A DNA stretch of 64,000 nucleotides from Gibbula magus (lineage: Eukaryota; Mollusca; Gastropoda; Trochida; Trochidae), in contig OW388293.1 of the NCBI GenBank assembly GCA_936450465.1, positions 44,226,982 to 44,290,981 of the forward strand, read 5' to 3'. Position 1 is the stretch's first letter. Each line of letters starts with the position of its first letter. The notes beneath the pieces were generated by a model. It made no database searches and was not told the DNA's origin. It worked only from the letters and a program-made list of their open reading frames with translations. Position numbers and translations under genes: made by a program. Positions 37,701-51,700 of the stretch are shown piece by piece.

Positions 37701-38813
37701 CGTATGTTGTGAATGTGCACTGTGGAAATGTGTTATTGGACTTCGAAGCATTTTGTATGTGTATATTTACCCGTTTCTTATACACTCTAGTCACCTATAG
37801 GATATCACTGCTATCGATTTTGTTGCACGGAATAGGATGTCTCAATCCACAGGAATTATCATGTATTATATCGCGGTACAGATTATAACGTGACCTTAAC
37901 TTTCTATGGTATATGTCAGGAATGTGATATGTGACCCTACGGCAATTACTTTTGAAGTACTGAATGCTGTTGTTGTATTAGCAAATATCAGTACATAAAC
38001 ATGTTTGCATTGCCAATGGAAAACCCATGTCAAACTCTGCCGGATTACCATCTGGGCAACTGTACGGATGACCGGTTGTACTGCTGGTTAACTGGGAGTT
38101 TGAAGGTTCGGAAACATGACTTGAAAGACCTGTGATCATTTATCACCTGATCTGAAAACGATTATTTTGCAGGTGAAAAGTTGCCTCCGTTGACTGTTAA
38201 AGCTCTCTAACGGTAGTCCGACCTCACACACTATTCATGTAGTGGGCATTCATTTATATACCTTGGCGATTTATGGAATTTGATATATTAATTATTGACA
38301 TACTTTCAACGATAATAACAGACTTTAAGACGTTACTACAAAATGTACACACATTGTATGTTCACCTAGGTGTACGGTACATCCCAATATGCTTTTTTTC
38401 TTTCACTCCATTATTATTCGGTAATATTTTTTTTTTAATGAAAGAGCAATAATTTGAGTTTAATTTAGGTAGGTTAATGAACTCGCAACTCTCCATTCCT
38501 TAATAGTAATGGACCGCGAGCTTTCGGACCTTGGCTCCATTACTTATAAGAAATTGAGAACTACTCGCACATTAAACTTTACATACAGCCCATGCCAAAA
38601 TCCCATCTGGTGTTTCTGTACTCATTATTTGATATAAAATGCCATTCAATGGTTTCTATACTCTCATGCAGGAAATGCTTTGAGTTACTGAGTTATAAGT
38701 AAATGTAAAGGATTAGGGAATTCAATACAATAAAAATGTTGACTTTTATGAGTTAGGTACTATGCTATATGTACGAATACTCTCTGTAGGAGATATAATT
38801 TTATTGAAAGATG
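37701..38813. other. Spacer downstream of the receptor gene
   Basis: No gene seen. It contains a distant SINE-like piece (38040-38210). The 3' UTR of the minus-strand receptor probably begins to the right of about 38815. Confidence 0.5.
38040..38210 (+). repeat. SINE-like repeat, distant third copy
   Basis: 'tgctggttaactgggagttt' with 'ttgaaagacctgtgatca' and 'aagttgcctccgttgactg' lines up with 'tgctggataaactgagagtt', 'ttgaaagacttgtggtgtca' and 'aagtgtgcctctgtcca' of the copies at 2255 and 14708. It is a dispersed family member outside the tandem array. Confidence 0.5.
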
Positions 38814-38814
38814 A

Positions 38815-38820
38815 TTTATT
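38815..38820 (-). promoter_or_regulatory. Candidate polyadenylation signal (AATAAA)
   Basis: AATAAA on the minus strand, about 330 bp past the receptor stop codon. Another AATAAA lies at about 38800-38805. Either could end the transcript; there is no independent support. Confidence 0.25.
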
Positions 38821-39151
38821 AATTTCATCAAATCTTCACAGCAAATAGAAAACCATATCAGTTCGATTAATGATAGTGATTTAATAGAAGCCAATGAAAA
38901 ATCAATATATATCATATTTATAGAACAATCATGTAAGAAGGTTGAATATTACGAGCAATACTTATAAAGCAGACACCACGTGAAGAGAAAGAAATGAAAA
39001 AATACACATGCGAAATATATATGTACGTTGTAATATAACAGCACAAACTTAAGCACTTGTCCAGCAAGGCTCGTTTAATATCATTAGAATCCTTTCCAGC
39101 AGTATTTGTGAGCGTGCTATACACGTCCTTCACTAATTGAAATATCATGCT

Positions 39152-39705
39152 TCACACGAATGTTGTGTCTTTATGTTTAACGTTAGAACACTTGACCAAC
39201 ATAGCCATTGACGACGACACCGATTGAGAAGGTGAACGACTGTCCTCATCAAGCTTCCTACATTTCATTTCCAAACCGTCAAAACTGGCTTCACTGATCG
39301 ACGGGGAGATGTTCGGTGAGGCAGGAATTGATCCCGCCATGATTTGAAGCCCCCCAGCTGATGATAGCACACGTCGGCCATTTTGAGGCCGTCTCTCCGC
39401 GTATCCGTTAACTAGGAGTCTGGCTGATCGAGGTGCAGGTCCTGGCGCAAGTGTACTGCCGGACTTTGTTCTCCTCAGACTTCCATTGACAGCCCGTAAG
39501 TGAATTGGTGATGAGTCCTTGAACTTGCTGATGCACTGGGTTCGTTCAGAGTAAAGCACTGATCTCGAAGTACCTCTCAACTCCGCGAGTTCCTCTTTTG
39601 TGTAGAAACACCGACACAATGTTCTCTTGAAGGCCCGTCGGAATTTCCTTGACATGAGGTTATACAGGATTGGGTTTACAGTGGAGTTGAAAAAGAATAG
39701 CACCC
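39152..39705 (-). CDS. Receptor coding exon 4 (TM7, helix 8, long tail)
   Basis: Encodes the end of codon 342 to the stop. It opens with 'GVLFFFNSTVNPILYNLMSR' (TM7 with NPxxY) and a basic helix 8 with cysteines ('KRTLCRCF') suited to palmitoylation. The Ser/Arg-rich tail of about 169 residues has many potential phosphorylation sites. The C-terminus TTFV fits the S/T-x-V class I PDZ-ligand pattern. The acceptor is 'attttcag' (39706-39713). Confidence 0.95.
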
Positions 39706-42700
39706 CTGAAAATAAAATATACATTGTAATAATTGCAAAACGTAATCTGTCTTTGTATTAGATGTTCATTCGAGAGAACAAAAGTTAACGGGTTTTGGAA
39801 AATCTACTTTCCCTTAAAATATGCTGAATCAAATGTATGACATATTTTGTTAAATATGCAAATAATGAAGATATTAGTAATAAGAATGTATGTTGATAAC
39901 TTTTTGACGGAAGCAGACTCTACCTGATATGTAAAAGAGATGAGTTTGAAAATTGATTAGCTCATGTGTCCACATGTCACGTGCCACATGTGACGTCATG
40001 AGTCGCTGTGCATGGAAAGGAGCCCAGCAGACGAAAAAGGCAACAACGACAGCAACTGAAATAGTTGAAGTTGTAATTAAGCAATGCTAAGACACGATGT
40101 ATTGTTCAAGTGAATATTCATTCGAATTCTAAGTTATACTAATGGATGAGCATGACAGCAAATGAACTATTTGAAGTTGTAATTAAGCAATGCTAAGACA
40201 CGATGTATTGTTCAAGTGAATATTCATTCGAATTCTAAGTTATACTAATGGATGGGCATGACAGCAAATGAACTATTTGAAGTTGTAATTAAGCAATGCT
40301 AAGACACGATGTATTGTTCAAGTGAATATTCATTCGAATTCTAAGTTATACTAATGGATGGGCATGACAGCAAATGAAACAATAAGAGTGAAGGGGTACA
40401 ACATAAGGTTCCAACGTCTTCAATATTAAGCTATACATAAAAACTCAAGTTTACGTATTCATATGAAGGGTATTCATGTACAAGAAAACGGCATTCTGTA
40501 TTGATGCTCTGGTTGATTGTGCTTCAGAGAATATTCATCTTTATAAACCTAATTTAAATTCAAATGTTTTATATGTTCATCTTCTTCGGCTTTAGTTTAA
40601 GGCATTTATCTGTAAACATTGAATTGTTGATTGACTTATTATCAAACCTGTGCCACGTGTATGAAGGCTGACAATCCAATATTGTATCTAATATTTAGTT
40701 GGGTCAGCTACACTTATTTGATAGATATATATGATACGTACATGTTCTAGTGACACTCTTAATTTTCTGTCCAAATCGAGTTTTCGTTTTGGTTTCCCGA
40801 TATAGACACGTACGTTAATTGACATTTCCTGTCTGGCAAATCTACTCGAATCATTGGCCTCAAAGGTCAAACCATTTGTGTTGCATTTATTATTATGTTC
40901 TGTGCTTATGACCAATAAAGGCATTTACATACATGATACAATTATACTAATTAATGTTGTCATGTTTTTATCTACAGACATTAGAATACTGCCACAAAAC
41001 AGTCAGTTTTTAAATCAAACTTTCTATATCGACATTGTCCTAAGTTGAATTTGCACGAGAATAGAAGTTTTCCTTTTTACCCAGCATTTTGATGACCGCT
41101 TTCTTGGCTGAGGCCTTGGCATTGTTCTTGAAACACATTTCCGGAGCAGACCCTCCAAACTGAGACCTCTTCAGAGCAAGACCAATCATGACGTACATTA
41201 TCGTTATAATACTCATTGGTAAGACAAAGAAGACATAAAACGACACTTGAAACATATGTTTCATAAAATCCAGCCATGCCAATGGTATGTTACACTGCAT
41301 CGACTCCTCAATAGGCCTTGTTGTATTTGGGTAGTATAGATAGTAGAATACCCTCGTGTGTACAGGATAGGGAAGAGCACAGGCACACGCTAGTATCCAT
41401 ATGATGATGATAATCCTTACAGCACGTGACAGGTTGGAGAGTGTTTGAGCTTTGATTGGATGACAAATTGCAACGTAACGTTCAACGGTAAAGGCGGTAA
41501 TGGTGAGCACGGAGGCATATGACGTCATTTCCGAAAGGAAAGACTTGAAGATACAGAAGACTTCTCCAAACCGCCATGGATATGCTTCCCATATACTGTA
41601 TAGCTCCGGGGGAAGGCCTGCAAAACAAATTCAATATTTATACACTATCTATGTAACATTGATCTGTCGTATTTCACTGGGATGATTATTATATTATATT
41701 ATATCTTATTTTATTTTATTTTATTTTAATGAGGCTTCGTTATGTGTACAATGTAAGCTATGTAATGTAGGCGAACTGCACGTCAACACATATGACGATT
41801 GTAGCACATATTTGAATTGAAAACTTGGATATATCTTAAATGCTTAAATACCGCTAAAATAGGGTCATAAATGTAACAATTATAATTACTGCATTCTAGT
41901 AATAAAAATTATGTTATTCACGAATTAACATAACATTAATCGAATGAGGTTTATAGTAGATCCCTACTGTACTGTCAGTATGAGACGCATTAGGTGCATC
42001 ATTACTCTTTTTGTTTACTGACCGAAAAGCTTGCTTAAAAGAAGACAAGAATAAAATGTTCATTCATGTTTGTCGTTGTACACAGTATGACAGAAATACA
42101 GTGCCATACACTGTATCAACCACTCTATGAACTCTCAGTATCGTCTCAATGAGTTCCATCATTGACTGACACAGACTAAGTAACGCAATTACTCGCACTT
42201 TACTGGTAGACCTATAGGGAAATAGCTATTGAGTAAAATGATGACGGTAAATAGATTGTCTTTAGTCACCTGATATGGTCCCTTTATCAGCTTACTAGAC
42301 ATGTTCAGTACCAATGATTGATTTTTAGTAATTGTGTTCCACATCATTACCCACTCCAAATTGAGTCCATTTCTGGACGTACGATCCCTTAGCCCCTGCG
42401 TTTCATATAGATCCCTTGTTGAGTATAGACATGATTATCGTATAACATGGTTACATTTAGGATAAGACTACCTTGTGGGATTCGAACCTACACCCTCAGA
42501 GTAAGGCAACTATCGCCAGCACTGACCGTACCAACAGCTTACCAAACGGGGCCTCGACAAAAATCGAGGTCCAACAATCGATAAACGATGGTCGTGTGGT
42601 AAGCTTTTGGGTACTGTTAAAGGTAGTCTTATCCAAAATGTAACCTTGTTATATTTGTTCGCTATCTCATTTCTAATGATAATCGTATAACAGTATTCGG

Positions 42701-45700
42701 CAGCATCCGTCCGTACGGTCATATTTTGCATGGCGGTTCACAATTGTGATAGTAATGTTACAAAAGTGTTGTGTCAACATGACCTTCATTTCTAGATCAC
42801 AGCAAGACCATGCCATGTTTCGCTTGTCAGGGGGTATCTCAAGACCCGTTGACAGGATTCTCTTTATATTTTACATAAATGTTCTCTTAGGGAAGACAAA
42901 CAGGTTTAATAGATTTGGGTGATTTGGTCGACCTTGACATTTTTATCAAGATCATAGCAGAATTGACTTGTTCGGCCTGTTAAGCTTGTCAGCGAATATC
43001 TCAAGAACTGTTCACTGGATTCTCCGTACATCTAATACCATCTTCTGCTTGAGATGATTTAGGGCCTCGTCGCTTTTGGTGACCGTGACATATTTTTTTG
43101 AAATTTTGAAGTATTTATTTGCGAGGTATGGGGGTTTATTGAAGGATGAACTTAAAAGGATTTAAACGGGGAATTCAATTCTTTATCCTCATTAGAAATG
43201 CATGCCATTTAGATAGTGGACAAATGTAACAAGGTTACATTTGGGATAACACTACCTTTAATAGTACAAATTATTGTACGTTTTAAGCCGTTGGTACGGT
43301 CGGTTCTGGCGATAGTAGTTGCCTTACTCTGAGGGTGTTGGTTCGAATCCCGCATGGGACTCGGCACGAACAAAGTACAAGAGGTAGTGTTATCTCAAAT
43401 GTAACCATGTCATATTTTATCCTCATCGATATTTTGCAAGGAAGTATTTCCTTCTAGAAAGAAAATCATATCCTCCCATACATATACTTCGAAACTTTCA
43501 ATAAAGTCCATTTAGCTTTCAAACGTTAGACCTTCAACGACTGTGTGCTAAGAGCAAGTTAAAGCATGGTAAAGATCCCATATACACGCAGTCTTATTAG
43601 TACTGTTACACTACTCATTCTACCTTTAAAAGTGAAGATAAGTGTGATAAGTTCATATGAGCGGTTGATTGCCAGATGCACACCGTTTTAAAATTGTACC
43701 TATCCTATAATGATAATTTCAATTAAAAACGTAAAAAAACTTGTTAACATTACATTGCGACAGGGCTGTATTTTTTGCTCTACTTCAAAATCAAGTTTCA
43801 TTATACTACTCAGCTAGCGTCGTTCAACGCCTCTCGTATTGTCAACCCGTACCGTCGATATTCCAGAAAAGGAGGTAATAACTGAATACTCCTTAAATAC
43901 GATAAGTTCAACGACAATATACATTGACCATCGATTTTAATTGTTTATTACTTTCTTATTACTGGTCACAAGTATTCTGACTTGCATAAAAAGTATCGTT
44001 TTCCATTTATTGGTATCCTCTTCAAACATGAAATACGTTTCTCGATGACGCATAAAAAGTCAAGTGTGCTTCGTAAAGGTGCTGGATAATATAAAAAAAT
44101 CTCATTTTGTCACTGTTCCCTGTGAAATATAATCGAAATTATCTGATGAACATAGCCATTTATTCACTTTATTGCATGACTGGTCATTCGTTCTCGAGCA
44201 ATCTGTTTTAAATCATCGTCTGTTTTCGGTTAGAAAGTTTTCATTTCTGCAATTAATTATGCTGGCTACAGTGAGGAGTTTGAAGACATGTTACGTTTAG
44301 TTTAAAAAGTAAACGATTTTAGAAACAAAAGCGTTAAAAAAAACTAATTTTTTTTGTTCAAGTCGTTATCGAAGCAGACTACACACTTCAAAAGACAGAA
44401 ATGCGAGTTTTCAAATCAGGAAAGGATGGTAGACACATCTAAAGCCATCTTGTCGCCGCAGGTGAAGTTTTTCCAAGTTCATTAAAACCATATTTCATAT
44501 ATTCGCTCCCAAGGTTAGCTTAAGATTTGACAGTAAACCATCGCCTAACCATCAACCGAGACATGGTATTACAGAAGTGAGTGGTCCCCTTACCCTTGTA
44601 CATAGACTTGGTTGCACAACAAAGAGAGTCAGACTACATGTACCTAGCTTGTCTACGGATGTGCGGCATTATTAGGTCTTCAAAAGGTTTATCTTGAAGA
44701 CCTACATGTATAGTTATTATCGTGGAAATAATCTACGTTACACCTTATTAAACGAATGCTACCGTTTTGTACTTCAAAATAAGAACATAATGTAGAATTC
44801 CAATTATATATTTTCTAAGCAGTATTAATCTTTGTTTGTCAACTACTAGAGAGACAAATAAACAAATAAATACTGATTAACAAAGTGGGATTTAAGTCAA
44901 ACATTTGGTTCAAGGTCAAGCAGAAGTCTTGAAGACCTAAGTATTGACCGGTCAATTTTAGTTATTATAATTATTAATTGTTACCAATTTATGGGTCAGT
45001 CGAATGCAGTCAATGTTAATGCAATCATGCGATCAGGCCTACATTCGCATAGCACTTGTTCAAGTTCATTGACATCGTTTTGCCTTCTGCATACATCGGA
45101 ACTGCCTGGGATGGTGATTGACATTTGATCAAAATCTGGCCACTTTCGTGCGATAATCAAATGTTCTATTTCGTGTTGGCACCATTTGTCTTCATCGGAA
45201 CAGTGTGAAGCCACCCTTATAGTTTACACAAATATTTAATCCACAAAAGAAAAAAGATAAAGTGTATCAATATAAACTATCAGCTTGGTAAAATTCATTG
45301 ACAAAATCGTCTTTACTTTTGGCCTAAAGCTAAGGGTTAATATTTCACATCTAATTAATTTTCAGTTTTCCTGACACTACGCAATGATCTGACTATATTA
45401 TTACACGATATTTAGCCCACTCGGTATCTACCTTGTAAGATATCATATGTTATGAACAATTTCAAGGGTCTAGTTGAAACAAATGTGCTCAATGAAATGA
45501 AATAATAGTTTCCTTTAAAGTATCAGAACGATAATTTTTTTTAAAAGCTATAGGTTATCTTGTTAGTGATCAAAGGATCACAGTGACCAAACGGTTAATC
45601 ATAGTACTGCATACTTGTTGGCAAGGTCATCATAAATAAAATACAGGTTTTAACCCGAACGATTTATCAGTGTACGGATCAGTAGTTTCGTTCAATGTAC

Positions 45701-48700
45701 AGGGATGTTTAATACAGGATATCTGGTTTAATATGATTTATAGTTTTGAATTTGTAACATCCTGTTCATCCAGCAGGAAACATTGTTGCTTGAGTGAATA
45801 ATTGACAGAATGTTGAACAACCTTCAAAAGAGCTGATTTATTGATTAGTTTAGCGATGATTTGTAAGAATGCATGACAAGGCTATGAGTGCTCTCTGGAG
45901 TAATGGTGGCTAACAGTTAATGTCCTTATCGCGATGGATAGTTAAGTCCATGACTTAAGTTATTCACAAACGCAACAGCGACAGCGTGATCTGCATTTTA
46001 CAGAGGTGAGGAGGAAGAAATCAGACAAAGCTGACCCGGATACATTCTCTTCCTACAGAGGTTACTCAACTCAGTTCTTCCATCGTAACCTCTATTACAT
46101 AAGGAACACGTTCTGACCTAGACATAGAGAATAATGAATGGTGGCGTCAAATGTACAATCAGCGGCCTGTTCCCGTAAATGAACTAGAGTTGCTTCATCC
46201 GTGCGATGCCCACGTATCTCGATGTTTGACAGGATAAACACACGAGTTATCAAAATATGACATATTCCAACGGTCTCACATCATTTGTAAAACATGTCTT
46301 TCAAAGATAATTGTATATCTGCAATGTATACCACTTCGCAAGGTGGATTACACAGGAAGACTGTCAATATAAAGATATGACGAAGGACTTGGCAGTTCTG
46401 CTACCCGAACGAACCTATTCTTGAATAAAGATTAAATCCAATATGTGTCTATGGAAACGACAATTAATACAATTTTCAAAATTTATCAAAAGGCACCACT
46501 TTAGTTAGTGGATAGCACACATGCAACGTTTCAGGAACTCCAAATCTAACGCGTTTCTTTAGAACGTAAAAGAAATTCAGAAATTTGAAAATGTCAAAAG
46601 GCAAAACTTCAGATAGTGGGTTATACACATGGAATCTTCATGAAATATATCATGAATGGTTTTAAAAGGAAACGATTACCGACGGACAGACGGACATGGC
46701 GACGACTACATCCCATGGCATTACAAACCGGTTGAATAATGAAGGACGTAACCAGACATTTCTCGCCCAATACCACAAAAATACTCATCGAATGAAGTAG
46801 AAGATCATAGTTTCACGAGCGGGGCAAATCTATTAGATTTACCAAATTATAGGATAGTTCGTAAAGTATGGTCCTTTTCTGAGCGAAGCATCCAAGATCG
46901 TTTTATCGCATTAACCTTACGACGTCATCCTATTGTTACGATGATGTTGTACGATTGAAAATGCTGTTGAACTCTTTATAATAACAAGTTATTTCACTCG
47001 TGTTATGAGTTGATACTATAACCAATAAAAGCAAATAAAACAAGCGTACACCTGGAAAGAAAAACACAATTTGTTTGCATACATGAAAGTAAACAGTTTG
47101 TTTGACAAAAATGGAAATGTTTTATTTATATTACCGTGATGAATTTGGGTCAATAAGAAAGTTGGTATCCAAACCATTTAAGAATTGACTTCTAGCCATG
47201 AACCCTTACGTCATGGGGGGCGTGGCTAAATGTGATGTGACGTCACGAATTTAAGTTTATGCAGGTATGAACTTAATCTCTGTGACAGTGTTCAGCGAAT
47301 CAAATCCACGCAAAGCAATTGCTATTTATTCATTCCCGGATGAATACATGATAATCACAACCTCACACATAATCGAGAATTACAAATCTGAAAGGTATAT
47401 TGTAAGAATAATTCAATTATATTTTACATTGTTGAACAACATAAGTGCCAACTTTATATATTGCATTGATGATGATATGTTATGATATGACTTATTATAC
47501 ATATTTATTAATTAACTATTATGGCATGTATACGGCATTTACGGCCTAGATCATATGATTCGACAACTGGGTCAATACGGGGAAACTGGGCCAATACGGG
47601 AAAAACTGGGCCAATACGAGACAAACTGGGCCAATATGAGTCCGAGCATGCGCAGTTGCACATTTGGTGAAAACCCGAAGCTGTCGCTTCACAACTTTGA
47701 CCCGTTCTATTTGTTCACCAATCTTACCAATACGGAAATACTTAATTAATAACATTATAATATTGTGTAGTACAGTGTATGTTGCCTTGGCAGAGGACTC
47801 TTATATGGACCAAGCAAGGCATACCAGTCTAAAATGGACACCATGAGTGATGGATATGTTATCCAGTGTATAAATTCACGTATAAGGAGCATGCACTAAA
47901 TTATCTCAGCAGTTGCGAAGTACGTTCTCGAGACAATCCTAGTTCGAATCACTCCAGCCAAAAGTCCATAAACTTAACAATTTTACTACATATAGTCCAC
48001 TTTAAACACTGGTAAGATTGCAAACTAGTTTGAGTTAGATCCCCATGTATTAGCCTTTTTAAATTGATGAGGGTTTTATACGTTGAATCCAGTGTCCGGA
48101 GGTGAGGAAATCCTAACATGCTTTTACTAATCTCATCTAGTAAAGTCTAATCACGGCTATCCAGTCTAATAAAAGTGCTTCACCGACGTTAAGAGTCGCC
48201 TTGACAAACCCGGCCCAACAGGGGATGGTCCACAATACAGATGCGATTATGTCAACGCGTATACCAAATGCAATTACGTGGAGAAAATGTTATTAACATC
48301 CCACATGCAATGAAATGCGTCACACGCCCCCTATTTATGATCTATGAATCAATTATAAGCTCAAATCAACCACCTTTTATTTTGAGACTACGATTTCAGG
48401 CAGAACTAATCCCTGTTTGACGGAATAAATGATAAAAAGAGAATCTTCCATAACGACGGGCTTCATCGTGCATACAAAGTTGAGACTTCAAACGGATAAA
48501 TTGATTGAACCTTGATAAAAAAATAAGCTGGGCTTACTTTAGCTCGAAGTACTGCAGTTAGCCATTGATATTATCCGCAATGTTTTCATTACCTTTTACA
48601 GCTGAAGAATTTGCACCTTTTATTGTGACTTAGAACTAAAGAAATGTCACCAAGAACAACCATAGCGTGTATTTGTAAGAGGAGGACAGTGTCAGTACAA

Positions 48701-51700
48701 ATTTGAAACTACATGTACTCTGTAAAGAAAGCTCCCGTGATGATAAGGTGCACTATTTTATCGATATCCAATGCTCTTATTCATAGACTGCAACGTTTCA
48801 GAAATAGTTTAACTTATTACAACGTGTTCAATCGAATCTACGAATCTACACGAACTCCTCGCGTTCTGTGAACATTATTACCATTTCAGCTTCTAAAATG
48901 CCAATCAAAATGTACATTCGTGATGGAGAAAATAGTTTCAACGTCCTACTAACAAGATGTCAGAAAAAGACTGACCATGAACAGTGTGATCCCTGTTCGT
49001 AAATCATTTGAATGCACTTTTATTTATTTTAGGACAAGGATATATTTTAAACATGACAATATTTGTTTTGTCCCCAACTCAAGTCATCAAATTATATATA
49101 GAACACAATGTTCGCAATTGTTAAATTACTCCGAAAAATTATTTTCAAAATCAACCTCAAAGAAATGAAACACACTGTGTGATGTAAAGCATACAGGGGG
49201 AATTGTTCCTTGTCACACACCGGCTGATAAGAAGAATTCGTTATAATTGAGATCCTAACCACATCACAGAGGGCACCGACAATTAGGACAATTCCGGATA
49301 TGGTCAAAGCCCGGGAGAATAAAGGAACGGTAGTCATAATTTGTACAATTTCCAACTGATATAAATGTTTCACTTGGTTTACCCCGAGGACGGGTAAATA
49401 ATGATAGATATATGTCCAGTACAATTCAGTGCATTGTTCTTGCGGTTTGGTCATAGGAGTGGTCACAACAGGATGCAACATAATCCAATCACACAAATCG
49501 GATTGAAGCTACATCTCAAGTGCCTTATCTCTGAGGCATGTTTAAAAGGGTCACGTCCCGGCTACTGTGTACAGTAACTCGTTCTGTTCATCTCTTGGGA
49601 GGCAGCATTACTCCAGGGGATACACGCAAATAAAGTGTATTCATATAACAAGTTTACTCATGCCATTGACCAAAGTGGGAGTGTTCCTATAAAATATTTA
49701 CATAGTGAGGTATGCAGTGTTCTTGATACTGACAGTTCAAAACAAGTACTTGTGAGGTACTACATGTAATAACGTGTTGTGCCCAGATAAGTATACGAAT
49801 CGACTACAAAACTATGATTATAGGGTAATGTATAACTTGCTGGAATGTGGATTTAGGACAGAACTTTCTTAACTTTGCTGTCACAAAAACAGACCTTAGG
49901 TCCCTTATTACCCTTTTAAACTGTTCCGATACTAGAAGCCGTGTTCAGAAATATTTCAAATTTATAGAGAAGCTACATACTCGTAAACTTAATAGAGCGA
50001 TAGTGTGATATGCCCTGTATGTAGACATATAACTACACTTTTAGCTTGGCATTAGTGCAAACGGAACTTATCCATATATTCATATTTCTTCATAAGTGAA
50101 TTATTCCTTTGCATCTATTGATGTAAAACATCCCAGAACGATATCGAGAGACGACAGAGGTGACGTATTTAACAGGTAACCGTTACAGCCAAATAATATA
50201 CATCATTGCTCCGAGACAGAACTTTAAATTAATACAACTTTCAACACAACGATGACAAAATTGAGAATATGAAATATTTCGAACAAAATGTACCCATTCC
50301 CCTGAGATTATCGTAATTGCTTTATTAAGTGAGGTTTAGTAATTTAGATATGAGAGATTATAACTATGGAAGGACATCGTGGCCACTATTTCAGAAGCAA
50401 ATCCGCCTGGTTTTCTACAGGATCTTCTTCAACTGAGGAATCTCTTTAGACAAAGCCTTACAAATAGCTTTCTTCTGTGAAGACTAGTGGCACCACTAAG
50501 ACATTCTGAAATATGATCGCATGGATTTAGATGACTGAAGCCTAAAGCGAAAGTCATAAATGTTGTACTTAAGTAGAATGCACTCTTAGTCTGAGAAGAG
50601 AAATAGCTTAGTGGTCAGCGTAATGAGACGAAAAAAGGCAAATATTGTTTTTAATACGCGTTGATCTATTATATCTTATTTTTTTACATTATTTCATTAT
50701 TCTCGGTCGAAAATAGCTAAGAGAAGATATGGTTGGTTATCAGTGTCACATTAAACAACGATCTTTTGCCTTGTATTTCAGATAAGACGTCTACGTTTCG
50801 TGTGATCATATAACCATTGATACATATTTTATTGGTAATAAATCCTGTTTCCATTACTTTTTAATTACTCCCCGATACATATTCCTACTCTTATAGTCCT
50901 GTTCTCTACAATCTCAGCCAAGACAATTTCCGCTGATGGAATTAATGGGACATAATCTCTACACTTCATCATATGAATTAGTATTGATCTTCAGTTCAGG
51001 ACATCATTCAGATTATGTCCATACAATAGACATCCGATTCCAACAAACCGTTCTGTGTTGCCAGAGAACTGCCCAAATTTATATATTGTTTCCTCTATGG
51101 AAACAGATTACGGTCATATTTGTCTGACAGTTCAATTAATTCAAACGGAACATTATACTAGACATTTAGAAATATTCTTTCTAATGGGATACATATTGAT
51201 AATAAATTAAAGAATAACGTGTACAGAAATCAGAAATGACTGAAGGGTAGACTATTTGCAATTGTTCAGTTAATTCTAGTGTGATCCCCTGATAATATCA
51301 AGTCTTTAATATAAATTAAAGATGGTAACATAGGAAGCTATAACTTCATATTTCAAAATCATGTTTGTTTTGTTACTGTTTTCAACGTTAATTTCAGTCG
51401 TGAGTTAAATTGGTTAATAGAATACCATATCAACAGCAAGTTTATAAACGTATATAGACAGTAAACAAGTACACAATTTTAAACGGAACCAGTGGTACGC
51501 TCAGCAAAGTCATTATAGATAAAAGCGTTGGTTTTAATCAATACGATGACATCTACGTTATGTTATAATGTTTTATGTTTAATTTCTTGCCGGTCACATG
51601 CACGTGAAATGAAATGTACGTTATATTTTAACTCAACGTCATGATTTATTTACACTCTAAGTTTACATAGAATCTTCTTTTTTCTTAAACATATCATTCC

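Larger units (their letters stand above)
42434..43425. mobile_element. Composite element: two inverted tRNA-like modules around a tandem array
   Basis: Two related modules in opposite orientation (42434-42680 minus, 43188-43425 plus) flank a central region with a repeat of about 160 bp. Each module is itself bounded by inverted repeats of the type ACAWGGTTACATTT-GGATAA, and each contains a tRNA-like A box and B box between them. The whole is about 1 kb and lies in intron 1 of the receptor. It has no coding sequence. Confidence 0.7.

Noticed and set aside
37428..37751. 107-codon minus-strand frame
   Set aside because: Antisense of the 3' part of the same Tc1 relic and partly inside the nested TTAA element.
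38918..39148. 76-codon minus-strand frame just downstream of the receptor stop
   Set aside because: Lies in the likely 3' UTR; no domain and no splice signal joining it to the receptor.
47546..47846. Overlapping frames on both strands
   Set aside because: Generated by the 20 bp minisatellite.
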